NCBI GenBank assembly: GCA_019009955.1
Contig: CM032230.1
Location: 32,088,001 to 32,152,000 of the forward strand
Direction: 5' to 3'
Source of the DNA: Riptortus pedestris
Taxonomy: Eukaryota > Arthropoda > Insecta > Hemiptera > Alydidae
Length of the DNA: 64,000 nucleotides
This document shows, in pieces, positions 39,801 through 49,803 of the stretch. The first letter of the stretch is position 1. Each line of letters starts with the position of its first letter. The translations under genes and the position numbers were made by a program. The notes beneath the pieces are model-generated. The model was not told the DNA's origin and made no database searches. It saw nothing but the letters and a program-made list of their open reading frames with translations.

Positions 39801-42800
39801 AGTAGAAAATATCGACGAAAACTCCCTAACTGCATCATTATTACCTCACAAAAATTACACTAAGCTCAGAGGCTCCCAAACAGAAACACAGCCATGTAAA
39901 ATATATTGTTCCTAATACGGGGAAAAATGAGAGAAATTATGTCACATAGAAATATTAACTTAATGTTTTTTGTGTGTGGATATCAATCATGTGACAGATA
40001 TACACCTGTTGACTGAAATCCACACAAAAAGCACAAAACTATATTCATAATTCTTCCTTAAAACATTAAATGGTTAATAGACATGAATGTATTAGAAATA
40101 ATAATAAAAAATAGCATACAGTAAATCTCTTTGTTCCAAACAATTATGAATCACAGAGAGTTCTGCTTTATATGACATATAGATATGGACTGAACAGGAA
40201 TGACTTTAAATCAAAGATGAGTAATTTTCAAAGATAATATTCAAAGATGAGTAATATTCAAAGATAATATCAAATATCAGCCTCAGATGAACATACAAAA
40301 AATATATATTTTTTGTAAAAACACACATTATTAATAAATTGTTACATTTACTTTTTTTTAAATAGCAAACTGCATGATTGTTATTTGTCCATTTAGGACC
40401 TATAACTTCATAGTGTAAACGGGAAAAACTTCCTGCAGATATTTCATTCGAAAGCAATACCTTACATGCTTATCAGATTGATGAGAATAAAGGGATGTCT
40501 TGTAGAGTAAGAATCCCAGTTTATGTCTTTGATATGGTAATAATGATTTAAGATTAAGAAGCACTTTATCACTGTACTGTTTCCACCCACCATGGAAGTG
40601 ACAACTCAAAAGAATAAGGACAAATTTGAAATTTGAAAATCAGGGGGTAGCCTGATGATGAGATTATCACTGGTAGAAATGTAAGTTCATAAACTGGTGA
40701 TGACAAAGAGAGAATGAGCAGCAGAACAAGAGATCTTTTAGATGAAACAGGGAGATAGACGGTGGTAACAAATTCGGGAGTCCACATTCCCAATTTAGAG
40801 AACATCAAAAAACCTGTAGAACATTTAAGAACATGAGAATAATATTTGCGGAAACTAATACTGTGAATGGAAATATAAAAGCCAGAATAGTCACGGATAT
40901 GAGAGGCTTCTATGTCCTGCAAAAAGTTCACCACCGAGTTTCTCCAGGGAGCCAAAACTACAAATATACAAATTGGAATCAGAGAGTTATATGCCAGTGA
41001 AGCATAGACTCTCATAAAAGAAATCCAGAGAGCTGTCCTTGTATAGGAGAGAAGAGTCCTAAAAAAATATGTGGAGCCGTGAGAGACCGATACAGAGGAG
41101 GATTTACAAGCAAGACCTAAAAGACTTCTATATGACTATCATCACTGCTAACTAATAAGATTATATTAGCCAAATAAAGGGCTGATTTTAAGAGCAAACG
41201 ACAAATTAAGCTGGTTGGAGTATATTGAGAGAATTGAGCCCAAATCCAAGGAGCCAAGAAAATCGAATATGGTTCTCTGGATGGATACTGTGGAATAATT
41301 TGTAAAGGCTGGGATCTGGAATATGAAGATCCAAGTAGGTGGCTGAATTGAATGGTTTTACAAGTCAGCAGAGGCCTACAAAAACTATAACACCTGTTGG
41401 TTAATTACACTGTAGAATTATGAAAGGCAATAAATCCAATAAAAACACGCAGATGTATTAGGAATACCTTTTTCACTCTTTACATTAGCTTAGTCTGCAG
41501 CAGTAGAAAATATCAATTAAAGAAAGAAAGTCTTAAAAAGGCCTTCTTTATCTAGAGTGCAGATGGCATAATAAAACTGTGTGCTGGAAGTTAGGACGGT
41601 CCATAATAATTGTCTGCAAAGATAGATTTTATACTAAAAACATCAAGAAGCAAGCAGTAAGTTCTCAGGATATTAATACACTAAAAACATTTGGGACCTC
41701 TGAGGAAAGTATCACATATTTAGAAAATACTGACAATAAAAACTTCGACTAGTTTAATCTTCAGATACCCAATAGTAATGTAAATATTGTTTTTTTTTTT
41801 TGTATTATAATTGTTTTAAGCCTTAAATAAGTATAATGTATATAAGTATTTTTTCTTTAATATCTTTAAATAGTTTATATATACTTTTATTTGATAAATT
41901 ATGCAGACTTCATTGCCTTATAATACGCATGTTAAGAATTTTCTTTTCCCTTTGTGTTTTACTTCTTTTAACAAAGCATGTATATTAAATGTACAGATGT
42001 TATCTAGATTATATTATTTCTTTTCATTAGTGGGTTTCTCTTCTGCCTAGAACTTCCTAGTATGATCTATAATGTACTTATTTCTTATTGTAATTCAATA
42101 AACTTTTAGTTACTAATGTACTAGTTTTCTTTTACTTCTTTCATCTTTTGACTAATTAATTAAGCCGCTAGAAACTAATCATTATTAACAATTAAATCAG
42201 AGGTTCCTGACTGTTCCTGGTTTATGTATATTGGGTTATAATTTGAGCAATTTAAGAAATAAAGAAATGCAAATTCCTAGTACAACTGTCATTAAAAAAA
42301 TATACAATACCTAATTATTCATTGATAAGGTTGAAAAAATGAGTTATATGTTTAATATAACAAAATTAAAAACTAAAATGATTGCGTATTACATCAGGGG
42401 AAAGAGCTTCGCTCAGTAATAGGTGCATCAAAACAAACAAAATCCTGAAATTGTCATCTCTGGTCATTAACCTCCCCCCCTCCTCACTAATAATTATTAG
42501 CATACAAGCAAGCCCAAGTTTCTAAATTGTTTCTTGGAGAATTAATAAATTTTTCCTTATTTTGTGGTAATTTACCCTATATACTTGGAAATTAAAACTG
42601 ACATTAGTTGGGCAATTAATAAGACTGTACCCATCTAAAACCAATGAATTCTGAAGAATTCTGTTAATGATTCTTCTTCGGTAATGATAAGAGAGTATAG
42701 GAGAAAAAGAAACAAAAAAAAAAAAAATTGTAAATTTATGGGATACCCAAATACCATTATGATACCCAGGAGAAAGTGTCATGGAATTTAACTAATTCAT

Positions 42801-45602
42801 AAAACTCTTATGACATACTAAAATTACAGAGAAATATTACAAAAGTTAAAAACTCAAGTATTTAAATTCAAATTTAACACCATTTTCCTAACATAATATA
42901 ATACTGGACAATCAGCAATCTCATAAACCTAAGATAAGGAACCTCTGAGTTAGAGAATACAATTTAATGCTTTAGTAGTTATTTAATTTCCCTGTTCTTC
43001 TGGTTCATTGTAATTTCTACAATTTCTTAGTTTTTCAAAAAAAGTGTAGTGTATCATAACTTCTTTAATACTTATTGGCAAATTCTTCAAATAGGATAAA
43101 CAAAATTTAATGACAAGGGATGAATATTAAACTTAGTGCAATAAAAATAAATGAAAGAAATATTTAATTCAAATTAATAAGAAAAAAGTGGCCATCTACT
43201 CTAACTTGTTACTCTTCTACTTAAATTAAAAAAGGCAGGCAAAATATTCACCTAATAATAAATATAAACAAAAAAAAATCATATAAAGAGTATGACATAA
43301 TAATTGTATTAATTTTCAGTTTACAAAGTAATGTTTACCATGTATTTAAGTATAATAATAGGGGTGAATGGGGGGGGGGGAGAGAGAATGCTTTGGAGAT
43401 AGGTGACTGACAATCCCTTATCTCGGTTGCCTTTTATATTCAAAATATTCATTAAAAATGTCTATTTTCCCTTTCATTCAATGCTGGGGCATTGATACTG
43501 TCAACTTCGATATTTAATATAGCATAATCTGAATCAAAATAAAATTAAAATTAGATTGTGACTTGAAATTCTGAAAATGTGATATAGTTGGAATAATGTA
43601 AACAAAGAACAAAACAAGGGTTAAAACAGGTGGAGGACAGTAGTTGATTTTGTAATAACATCCTAAAATGCATTAGAATAACCATTACAATTGGTAATAA
43701 AATTACAAAAAAATTCTTTTAGTAATGTAAAATTAATAATTAATTTTCCACATGTAGTTTTTGGTATTGGCTAAAATTTAGAAACTCATAGTGTACTTAT
43801 ATTTATTCTTCTACTTAAGGCAAGGGAAATTCTTTTGGAATACAAAATTATCTACAACCCAATCCTTTTTAAAGTTTCAAAACAAACTAAAAAGTATAAA
43901 ACTCACCTCAAAAATTAATTATATGCTCTAAAAACAAAAGAAAAAAAAATGTAATGAATTTCCATCAGCGAATGTTAATACAGCTCTTTGGGTTAGGATC
44001 AATGACGAGGGATTGTGTTGGGAATGATATGAGATACAATGGGAAGAATACAAAACCAAGATCAGTAGCAGATGGGCAATCACAACACAGTTTTTCAAAT
44101 AACTCAGGACAGTTCTTAAATAGTAATGCATTTTCATCTGGACTCGTCAGTTCAAGACCAGGTAATCCACTTTCTTTTATTTAAAAAAGTTGACTTGTTG
44201 TCATGAAGTTATTCCATGTCAGAAAATATTCCAATTTTTAAAAATTGCAAAGTGGTACTAAGAAATTGTATACTTTTCTGAATATTTTACTCATTAATAA
44301 AACTAGTCATTCCCAAAGAAATTCATGCACCTAATAGTTCATTTCAAAGGCAATATTTAAATGAAACTCAATAATTAAATCTAATATTTACTTCAATTTA
44401 TTAGAAATGGGTTAATATTTTCACTTTGGAATAATTTTATCGGAAACTGCCAAAACTTGTAATTATGTTTGGAATAAATGAATCCCTGTGTTTTGAAATG
44501 TGAATCTAGGTACATGAATACTTGCGGGAATGACTGCACATAAGCGGTGTGGATTTCAAAGCTCATAAGCATTTTCAACGAAAATATGCTCTCAATCACT
44601 TATCTTCACCAGCTTTTAACCCAGTGCTTTTAACACCAGTAGTAAACTACAATAAATAGCACGTATACTGCTGATTCCATAAGTAACAAATTTTTTTTAA
44701 AGTTATTTTAGATTTTATAAAAACTTTCATAAAATTAAGTTTGTACATTAGTTGCAAATTATACGTTTAGTTTTTTTTTTAAATCTACCCTAAGATTTCT
44801 TAATCAATGGTATTCTTTCTTTGGCTGTGCAAAATTGTATTACTGTTCTAATAAATTTCTATACTAAATAAAAATAAATATTCATTTGCAATGAAGAAAG
44901 AAAAAAAAGACAGAAAAGTAAAAGGAGGACACGGTTGGGCTGAAACCTGGTATGCTTAGAACTTTAGTCCATAATTTCTTATTTTAAAAAGAGGGAGACA
45001 GAGAGAGATTTTCAATAAAAATAGTTTATTTTTTTTTGGCAAGTACTCATACATATTTCTAAATGAACTCACAACATTAATGTTAATACGTCAAGTTACA
45101 GGTGGCCCTATCATTACTAAATGTGACCCTAAATGTAAATTGAAGACCATAATAGAAGGATAAATTTTGAAATTTTAATTATAAATACCTCTGTTGTTTT
45201 GAATCGATCATTACAAAAAATAGTTTAAAATCATCATTCTTCTTATCTGTTTTATACATGAGGAACTTTAATCTAAATTAACAGTTTTGTCAGGCAACAA
45301 GTCAACATGCAATCTAATGCAATATATGAATCATATTTATTCAAAATTATTTTTCCACAGAGCTGCGACAATCTCGACAGTCGCTGGCAGTATCAGAAAG
45401 AATGTCAAGAGTGAGCTATCCAACGGGAAGAAGGCGATCAAGAGGAAGGGAGCAAGGACGCCCTGCTTCAAGGTATTCAACAGCTGGATCTACTCACACG
45501 CTCAACTACTGTGGAGACACATCGGACAACTGGACGGATCATGACATGGATATCTATATGGCAAGGAATCCCACTGCCAGAGGTGGTTTGGTCCCACTCT
45601 AG
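32992..45602 (+). CDS. LRR-Fn3 type I transmembrane receptor (Lrt-like), complete six-coding-exon gene
   Basis: Coding exons are 32992-33864, 34120-34435, 36039-36610, 37767-38184, 43997-44161 and 45361-45602. Joined they give 861 residues and a TAG stop, and every GT-AG junction keeps phase (0, 1, 0, 1, 1). Seen in order: signal peptide (1-20); N-cap cysteines C22, C35, C37 and C49; about 11 LRRs (70-340); C-cap with C351, C353, C379 and C400; acidic then Thr/Ser/Pro-rich stalk with 16 consecutive Thr (458-473); Fn3-like domain (about 521-617); transmembrane helix (628-650) followed by RRRSRK; cytoplasmic tail of about 211 residues ending LVPL. The start is the first ATG after a splice acceptor at 32986, directly followed by the signal peptide. 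From family knowledge this is a cell-surface adhesion or signalling protein. The LRR and tail motifs recall arthropod Lrt (leucine-rich tendon-specific) proteins, but that is from memory and unchecked. Slit, capricious and kekkon types fit less well because of the Fn3 domain and absence of Ig domains. Confidence 0.9.
33865..34119 (+). other. LRR receptor intron between coding exons 1 and 2
   Basis: A 255-base AT-rich phase 0 intron with GTAAGA and TTATTCAG ends. No repeat or RNA gene was seen in it. Confidence 0.85.
34120..34435 (+). CDS. LRR receptor, coding exon 2 (LRRs 10-11 and LRR C-cap)
   Basis: Begins after TTTTATTCAG and continues repeat 10 in phase 0 (VLDIGFNLL). Residues 292-396. 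It carries the LRR C-terminal cap: HCDC at 350-353, WVAEWI, and C379. The last cap cysteine, C400, is on the next exon. It ends at CCAGAAG|GTAATT, phase 1. Confidence 0.92.
34436..36038 (+). other. LRR receptor intron between coding exons 2 and 3, filled by repeat family A
   Basis: The right half consists of two reversed, decayed family A copies (about 35235-35520 and 35560-35993). The terminal motif of the second lies about 45 bases before the splice acceptor. The left half, 34436-35230, is AT-rich with nothing recognisable. Confidence 0.75.
35235..36000 (-). mobile_element. Two decayed family A copies inside an LRR receptor intron
   Basis: The first has GAGGTGGATCAAAAAATTGA and TTTAGTAAACTCCCATTC. 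The second has CAGACCACAAGGAGAGGGG, ACACCAGTAACCTCCACTCC and the terminus GCCCCTGCATGATCGACTTT at 35969-35994. Confidence 0.7.
36039..36610 (+). CDS. LRR receptor, coding exon 3 (Thr-rich stalk and start of Fn3 domain)
   Basis: Acceptor CATTTTCAG at 36038; the split Glu codon 397 is followed by LVC. Residues 397-587. An acidic stretch leads into a Thr/Ser/Pro-rich segment (about 437-496) with 16 Thr in a row encoded by mixed ACN codons, which is likely O-glycosylated. A fibronectin-III-like domain then starts near 521, with an IIQWDS strand and a GFRVVYR strand. Ends CACAG|GTAAGT, phase 0. The long antisense open frame here is only a shadow of the Thr codons. Confidence 0.9.
36611..37766 (+). 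other. LRR receptor intron between coding exons 3 and 4
   Basis: AT-rich, with A- and T-runs. No repeat family seen elsewhere in the window is recognisable here, and neither strand has a supportable open frame. Confidence 0.7.
37767..38184 (+). CDS. LRR receptor, coding exon 4 (Fn3 end, transmembrane helix, proximal tail)
   Basis: Acceptor TTTTTACAG ends at 37766. Residues 588-726. It finishes the Fn3-like domain (ECIIVCVISL), then has a hydrophobic helix at 628-650 followed by RRRSRK, the positive-inside pattern of a type I protein. The tail has a cysteine/proline patch (VACCPASSPGP) and SVYSNRSLSRP. The donor is GGCAAG|GTACGT, phase 1. The frame stays open past it for another 22 codons, so intron retention would give a short alternative C-terminus. 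Confidence 0.9.
40211..40270. repeat. 30-base tandem duplication
   Basis: Two adjacent 30-base units beginning TCAAAGATGAGTAAT that differ at a single base, inside the large LRR receptor intron. Confidence 0.9.
41035..41400 (+). pseudogene. Decayed non-LTR retrotransposon C-terminus in the LRR receptor intron
   Basis: Frame-shifted pieces follow the usual order of a reverse-transcriptase C-terminal region: RVLKK then ICGAVRDRYRG, KLSWLEYIERIE, VLWMDTVE, and a DPSRWLN...QVSRGLQKL-like end. The frame changes within an A-run near 41060. Upstream sequence back to about 40600 may belong to it. Confidence 0.5.
43997..44161 (+). CDS. LRR receptor, coding exon 5 (cytoplasmic tail)
   Basis: 165 bases starting after GGGTTAG and ending AGACCAG|GTAATC. 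It takes the phase 1 codon from exon 4 (Gly727, then SMTRDCV) and leaves phase 1 for exon 6, so its length and phase fit exactly. It encodes a polar Ser/Asn/Gln-rich stretch, residues 727-781. The acceptor has a modest pyrimidine tract, so its first base is slightly less certain than for the other exons. Confidence 0.78.
44162..45360 (+). other. LRR receptor last intron
   Basis: AT-rich intron of about 1.2 kb with a short GA-rich run near 44990-45010. No repeat family or gene was seen. Confidence 0.7.
45361..45602 (+). CDS. LRR receptor, last coding exon (C-terminus)
   Basis: Acceptor TTTTTCCACAG ends at 45360. The split Glu782 is followed by LRQSRQSLAV, a basic RRRSRGREQ patch, and the ending DHDMDIYMARNPTARGGLVPL read to TAG at 45600-45602. 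The terminal V-P-L has the hydrophobic-x-hydrophobic form of a class II PDZ ligand (inference). Smooth composition and exact phase match to exon 5 support it. Confidence 0.88.
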
Positions 45603-45836
45603 TCTGAATATAGATCGTTTATACCAATCTAGGGGAAAAACTGTATGTTGAAACCTTGGGTGACACAATATTGTACTCATTATATGAACTTGATGAAACG
45701 ATTGAATTAAGAATTTTTATTGAGGGAAGATTTAAGAAATTAAAAGAATTAATCATCAAAGTACATTGTGCATCACTCAATCTTTCAACAACGTAAAGGA
45801 ATTTTTGAGAGCAATTAGGCGATCTGAGAACGATGG

Positions 45837-45842
45837 AATAAA
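45837..45842 (+). promoter_or_regulatory. Candidate polyadenylation signal of the LRR receptor
   Basis: AATAAA 235 bases after the stop codon. A second one at 47267-47272 would give a 1.7 kb 3' UTR. AATAAA is frequent in such AT-rich DNA, so neither is certain. Confidence 0.25.
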
Positions 45843-47870
45843 TTGAAGGAACTAAACATGAATCAGGACAGTGAGTTAATTCTCAATTTTGGAGAAGTGT
45901 TTGTGAATAGGCCAGCCTAATTGAAATAACAGGCTTTATGATACAAAACCAAGCATAAATCTGAAATCATATTTTTTTTATTGTTTTTATTGTAATTATT
46001 TTGTTAGCAAGATAAATAATTCTGATTTTGAAGAATGGTAAATATCAGTCAATGAAGGCCACCAAAATGAAAGAGTTTATTTTTGTTCTAACAGTTTTAG
46101 ACAACTTTGGTACTCATTTTGAGTTTAACATGGTTTCATTGAAAGCTATTTCCAAATAAGTTCCAACAAGACACCAACCCCTGTTCTTTCAATATAACAT
46201 CGATGCTCAGATGATGGCCAAAGGTGATCAAACTTTTAGAGTGAAGAAAAAGAAAAGTCTTTCATTTTCATTGATTACTTTAATTAGCTAATAAAGAACA
46301 ATCTTCAAAATCATTTGCCCCACAAAAATTCTGGATATAGTTATAAATTAAAAAATTAGAACACTATACTAAAGTATAATTGGTTTTTAAAAACAAAGGG
46401 AAGCTGTCCTTCAGTATTACAAAATATTTCACCATTATTTATTCATTTCAGGACTAAGTTTAAAGAATTGTATTAACTTATTGTATATAAAATATCACAA
46501 TTCCACTCTTTTTACTTTACAACTCCTTTCATTTACTGGTAAGTAATAGCAATTATCTAAATTGTTTTATGAAGTTTAAAACTAAAATGTCTTTAAAGTT
46601 TGAAAAAAAGAAAGTAAAAACTAAAAAAAAAATTGAACAACTAATTAATAGTATTTTGATTTAGTTAAATAATTTTTATTAGCATTGAAAAGAACATTTT
46701 GTTAATACCCAGTATTTTATATTGAGTTATATGTGTAAAAAATAATATCCTGGCACAAGGCCTCGAACAAGCACCAAAGCTGACTGACTTGAAACAAACG
46801 TCAACACAATGTGTTGAGTTTAACAATATGGTAACAAAATGCCATAACTATTAAAATATATTATATTGAATTGTAAATATCCATTTAAAGCTTTCTCTTA
46901 GATAACATGAGTACAATTCATTTGTAAAGTCTATGTAGAATATTGTTAATACTATTTTACAATAAGACTCAAAGGTTAGCCAAAAAGACATAGAATGTAA
47001 GCTGATATTGTTGCTCATTATGTAAGATTTATATTGTAAGCATTTTCGATGAATAATTTTGTATACAAGTAAAACATAAGAAGTTTCATAAGAAATGTAA
47101 ATATATATTTGAACTTGAAATTTGTATGCAATTATACAAAATTACCTTCATGCTATTATATAATTCTCAATGATTGATTTTATATGAACAATGTTGTTTG
47201 AAAAAATATGCAATGCCAAATTTATATAGTAGCAATATTTATTATTATATGTATAATTATATATTAAATAAATATAAATGTTCAAAACACAGTCTCTTCA
47301 GCATCCAGTCTCATATAAATCACAAAACAAAAATAAAACTGAAATAATGAAAAAAATAAGACAAGTAGTATCTATATATTCACATTAATAGACCAATAAA
47401 TTAGTTTGTGATGAGAAGACGGAGTCATACTGATTACCGCTCATTTTATTTTTTATCGGTAATAAATAAGCCACAAATTTTATGAAAAAGTATTACAAGA
47501 GAATCTAATCTCATATCTGGTAAGAAAAAAAAAAGCTCACACTCCCAACTAGATACTACAGTTTTTGACAGACCTTGACCTCTACTTAAACCACTTATCC
47601 CCAACAGGAGCCATGGATTTACAAAAATGCCTAAAAACCATAAGTTTTCATCTCTTTTTTTTTTTACTACAATGTTTTGGACAGTTTGTCACAATCGATC
47701 CTTTTGACAAGACCAATCTACCTTTTCTCATAGCACAGAAAATAAACTGCATTCAGTTTTGTTAGTCCTGAACCTCCCTTAACAGGAACAAAAAATTGTT
47801 CTTATGGTTCCCCTTGGGGAGGGCCCACACAATAAAATAATGAGTGAACTCCTCAAGGGAATAAAATCAT

Positions 47871-48137
47871 CTAGATTCTACAGCCAGCCTGGCTTATATC
47901 CATAACAATATTAAAACTCAATGTGATGTTTGTCACAAGATACTTAAAAGTATCACAGTAGAAAGACATTTGCTCTCTTAGCCACACAATTTCACTGCCA
48001 TCCCAGCGTTGAGAAAGGTAAACATATATTTCGTTTTTTACTGTGTTAATATAGGTTCCAAAATCATTTGCAATTCTTATAAATTTCATTCCTCCATAAG
48101 ACCAGCCATCATTGACTACATCATTAGTGTATACCAT
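47871..48137 (-). other. Unassigned 88-codon open frame
   Basis: Starts MVYTNDVVNDGWSYGG and has a balanced composition with Trp, Cys and charged residues, unlike the low-complexity frames nearby. I recognise no family. It is not part of Rab3GAP1 by any motif I know. It could be a remnant of a mobile element or chance. Confidence 0.2.
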
Positions 48138-48198
48138 TATACGTTATATGATGTATTATATAATTTTTTTTTTTTTTTTTACAAATTTCAATATCTTG

Positions 48199-48199
<1 letters not shown>

Positions 48200-48240
<41 letters not shown>

Positions 48241-48795
48241 GGTGTATAAATCACTAAGTCTTATAAGAGCATAAATATCATTTATTGTTTTTATATGATT
48301 GATTTTATACTTCACATTTAATCCTTTTATGTAAAACTAAAGATTAAGTTCATTTATGGCAAAATCAGGCTAGAAGGAGAGGGAGTTTAAAGAAGGAGTA
48401 AAGGACAAAATCATATATATCTCAAAAATTATGTACGGAATTGAAAAATGTAAAAAACATAACCAAACATTAAAAAAGTAGCATACTTTAGTAAAATAGT
48501 TGTTCTAAAAATTGTTTTCAAATCAAATACTAACTGAGTTTCAGCTTTCAGTTAACTCTAACTCCTTGATTTAAAGCAGCTGTATCACTAAACATCTCAT
48601 TTCCGGCTTAAATTTCAAGTCCAATTTAGGAGTCATATTACAGGAGAAATGCATAATAGAATTTGAGATAACGCCAGCAGCATGTCATTCGAGCACTTGG
48701 AAAATCTATTTTATTTACGTAGCTCCTGTAAGATGAAAATTGTGTCCACTAGGTAATAATCTAGAAATAATACCTGCATGGACAGCTTTTAGTGT
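48200..48795 (-). mobile_element. Family A variant next to Rab3GAP1, reversed
   Basis: (TA)n at 48200-48234, then AAGTTCATTTATGGCAAAAT, GTTAACTCTAACTCCTTG, CATCTCATTTCCGGCTTAAA and terminus CCTGCATGGACAGCTTTT. It shares CATCTCAT...CTTAAATTT with the copy at 35900, suggesting a subfamily. Confidence 0.6.
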
Positions 48796-48959
48796 GGCAT
48801 TTCTTCTGCTCAATTCCATCACTTAGATCTATATTCTGTTCTGTTTTGTCTGTGTTTGGCAAATCTAAAAATTCTTCAGAAGACATTATTACAGTCAAGG
48901 GTCAAGATCTATAGGTGTTGACTGTGCCTTCATGTTTTTGCCCTAAATAAATAAGTCTA

Positions 48960-49317
48960 ATATTTAGGCTTCATGTTTTTAAGTGGTTTAAGTGGGGTGG
49001 ATATACTCCCTCAGGGCTTTCCCTGAATCTGAAGACCCCTTTATATTCAGGTATATATATTTTGATCTTGAATATATGGTGCCATGGGTAGAGTCCCTCC
49101 TTCCAGGTATCTGCCCTTCGGGTACTTTCTCTAATGTCTGTTCCTTAGAATGGATTTTGTCTTCTGTGTTTATGGTCTTCTCTCTAGGTAGAATGAGGAT
49201 CTCCCAAAGTTTGCTCAATATATGGCCATCACCACTGTTGATAATGTTTGGGCCACTTCTCTATCTCTATTCCTCCTTGTGTGATTCTTTCCAACTTCTG
49301 CCACCATATTTGATGTG
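48960..49317 (-). other. Unidentified GC-richer block with open frames on both strands
   Basis: More GC-rich than its surroundings, with a 76-codon minus-strand frame (48988-49218) and a 108-codon plus-strand frame over the same bases. No domain recognised. It is bounded on the right by the hairpin at 49318-49343, so it may be a mobile-element remnant. Confidence 0.3.
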
Positions 49318-49343
49318 ATGGTTGGTTTGCCAAAACCAACCAT
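49318..49343. repeat. Perfect 11-base inverted repeat with four-base loop
   Basis: ATGGTTGGTTT, GCCA, AAACCAACCAT. All 11 pairs match. It borders an unidentified GC-richer block on its left. Confidence 0.95.
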
Positions 49344-49642
49344 TAAATTTGAATGCCCCGAGGAAGCTGGAAGTATGTCTATTGAAACCGCCAAAAAACA
49401 TGAAGTTTCAATATTAGACTTACTTTTTTAAATGTAACATGTCACAGAATTTAATGAAGGCTAGCTTATAAAACTTAAAAATAGACAACACAGAACACTG
49501 CTTTTTTTGTGTAACTCGGTAAGAAAAACCCCTATTTTATATTTGTCACATTAAATTAATGAAAAGGATTTCAATATAGATAGAAAGTAATCTGAAAATT
49601 ATAATAAGAAAATAAAATAAAAAAAATAATGAATGAAATTAC

Positions 49643-49803
49643 CCTGGTATTTTGTTGCCAGAATTCCATCGGAATCTAACTTCTTGAGAGAATTCATGCC
49701 AAATATGTGCAGCAGCCTTTGCACCGCCAAACATATGTAGTGCATGTGCCATAACTAAAGCCAACCTCCACACAAGTCCATCTCTAGAGCACGTTTTCAT
49801 ACG
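49643..49803 (-). CDS. Rab3GAP1: Rab3GAP1 coding exon 8 (last visible)
   Basis: Acceptor TTTCTTGTAG, then RMKTCSRDGLVWRLALVMAH, FGGAKAAAHIWHEFSQEVRF and ending NKIPG. This matches the SLTYKLAL...HLWQEFVLEMRFRW segment of the family. Donor CCAGG|GTAATT, phase 2; the next exon should begin with one base completing Gly. Confidence 0.94.

Larger units (their letters stand above)
38185..43996 (+). other. Large LRR receptor intron (5.8 kb) between coding exons 4 and 5
   Basis: Contains a 30-base tandem duplication at 40211-40270, a decayed non-LTR retrotransposon end around 41035-41400, and a G9 run near 43372-43380. The rest is AT-rich. Open frames on the minus strand here, up to 148 codons at 40569-41015, overlap the retrotransposon remnant and resemble no protein I know. 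Confidence 0.65.
45603..49642. other. Interval between the two convergent genes
   Basis: It should hold the 3' UTR of the LRR gene and possibly more Rab3GAP1 exons on the minus strand, none of which I could recognise. It also contains a family A variant (48200-48795), an 88-codon minus-strand frame (47871-48137), an unidentified GC-richer block (48960-49317) and a perfect hairpin (49318-49343). AATAAA motifs at 45837 and 47267 are candidate polyadenylation signals. Confidence 0.5.

Noticed and set aside
40569..41015. 148-codon minus-strand open frame
   Set aside because: Hydrophobic low-information frame antisense to a decayed retrotransposon; no recognised domain, and the other strand explains the region better.
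47890..48010. Zinc-finger-like CDVCHKILKSITVERHL on the plus strand
   Set aside because: The frame is interrupted by stops on both sides, only one partial finger is present, and the spacing does not fit a standard C2H2 finger.
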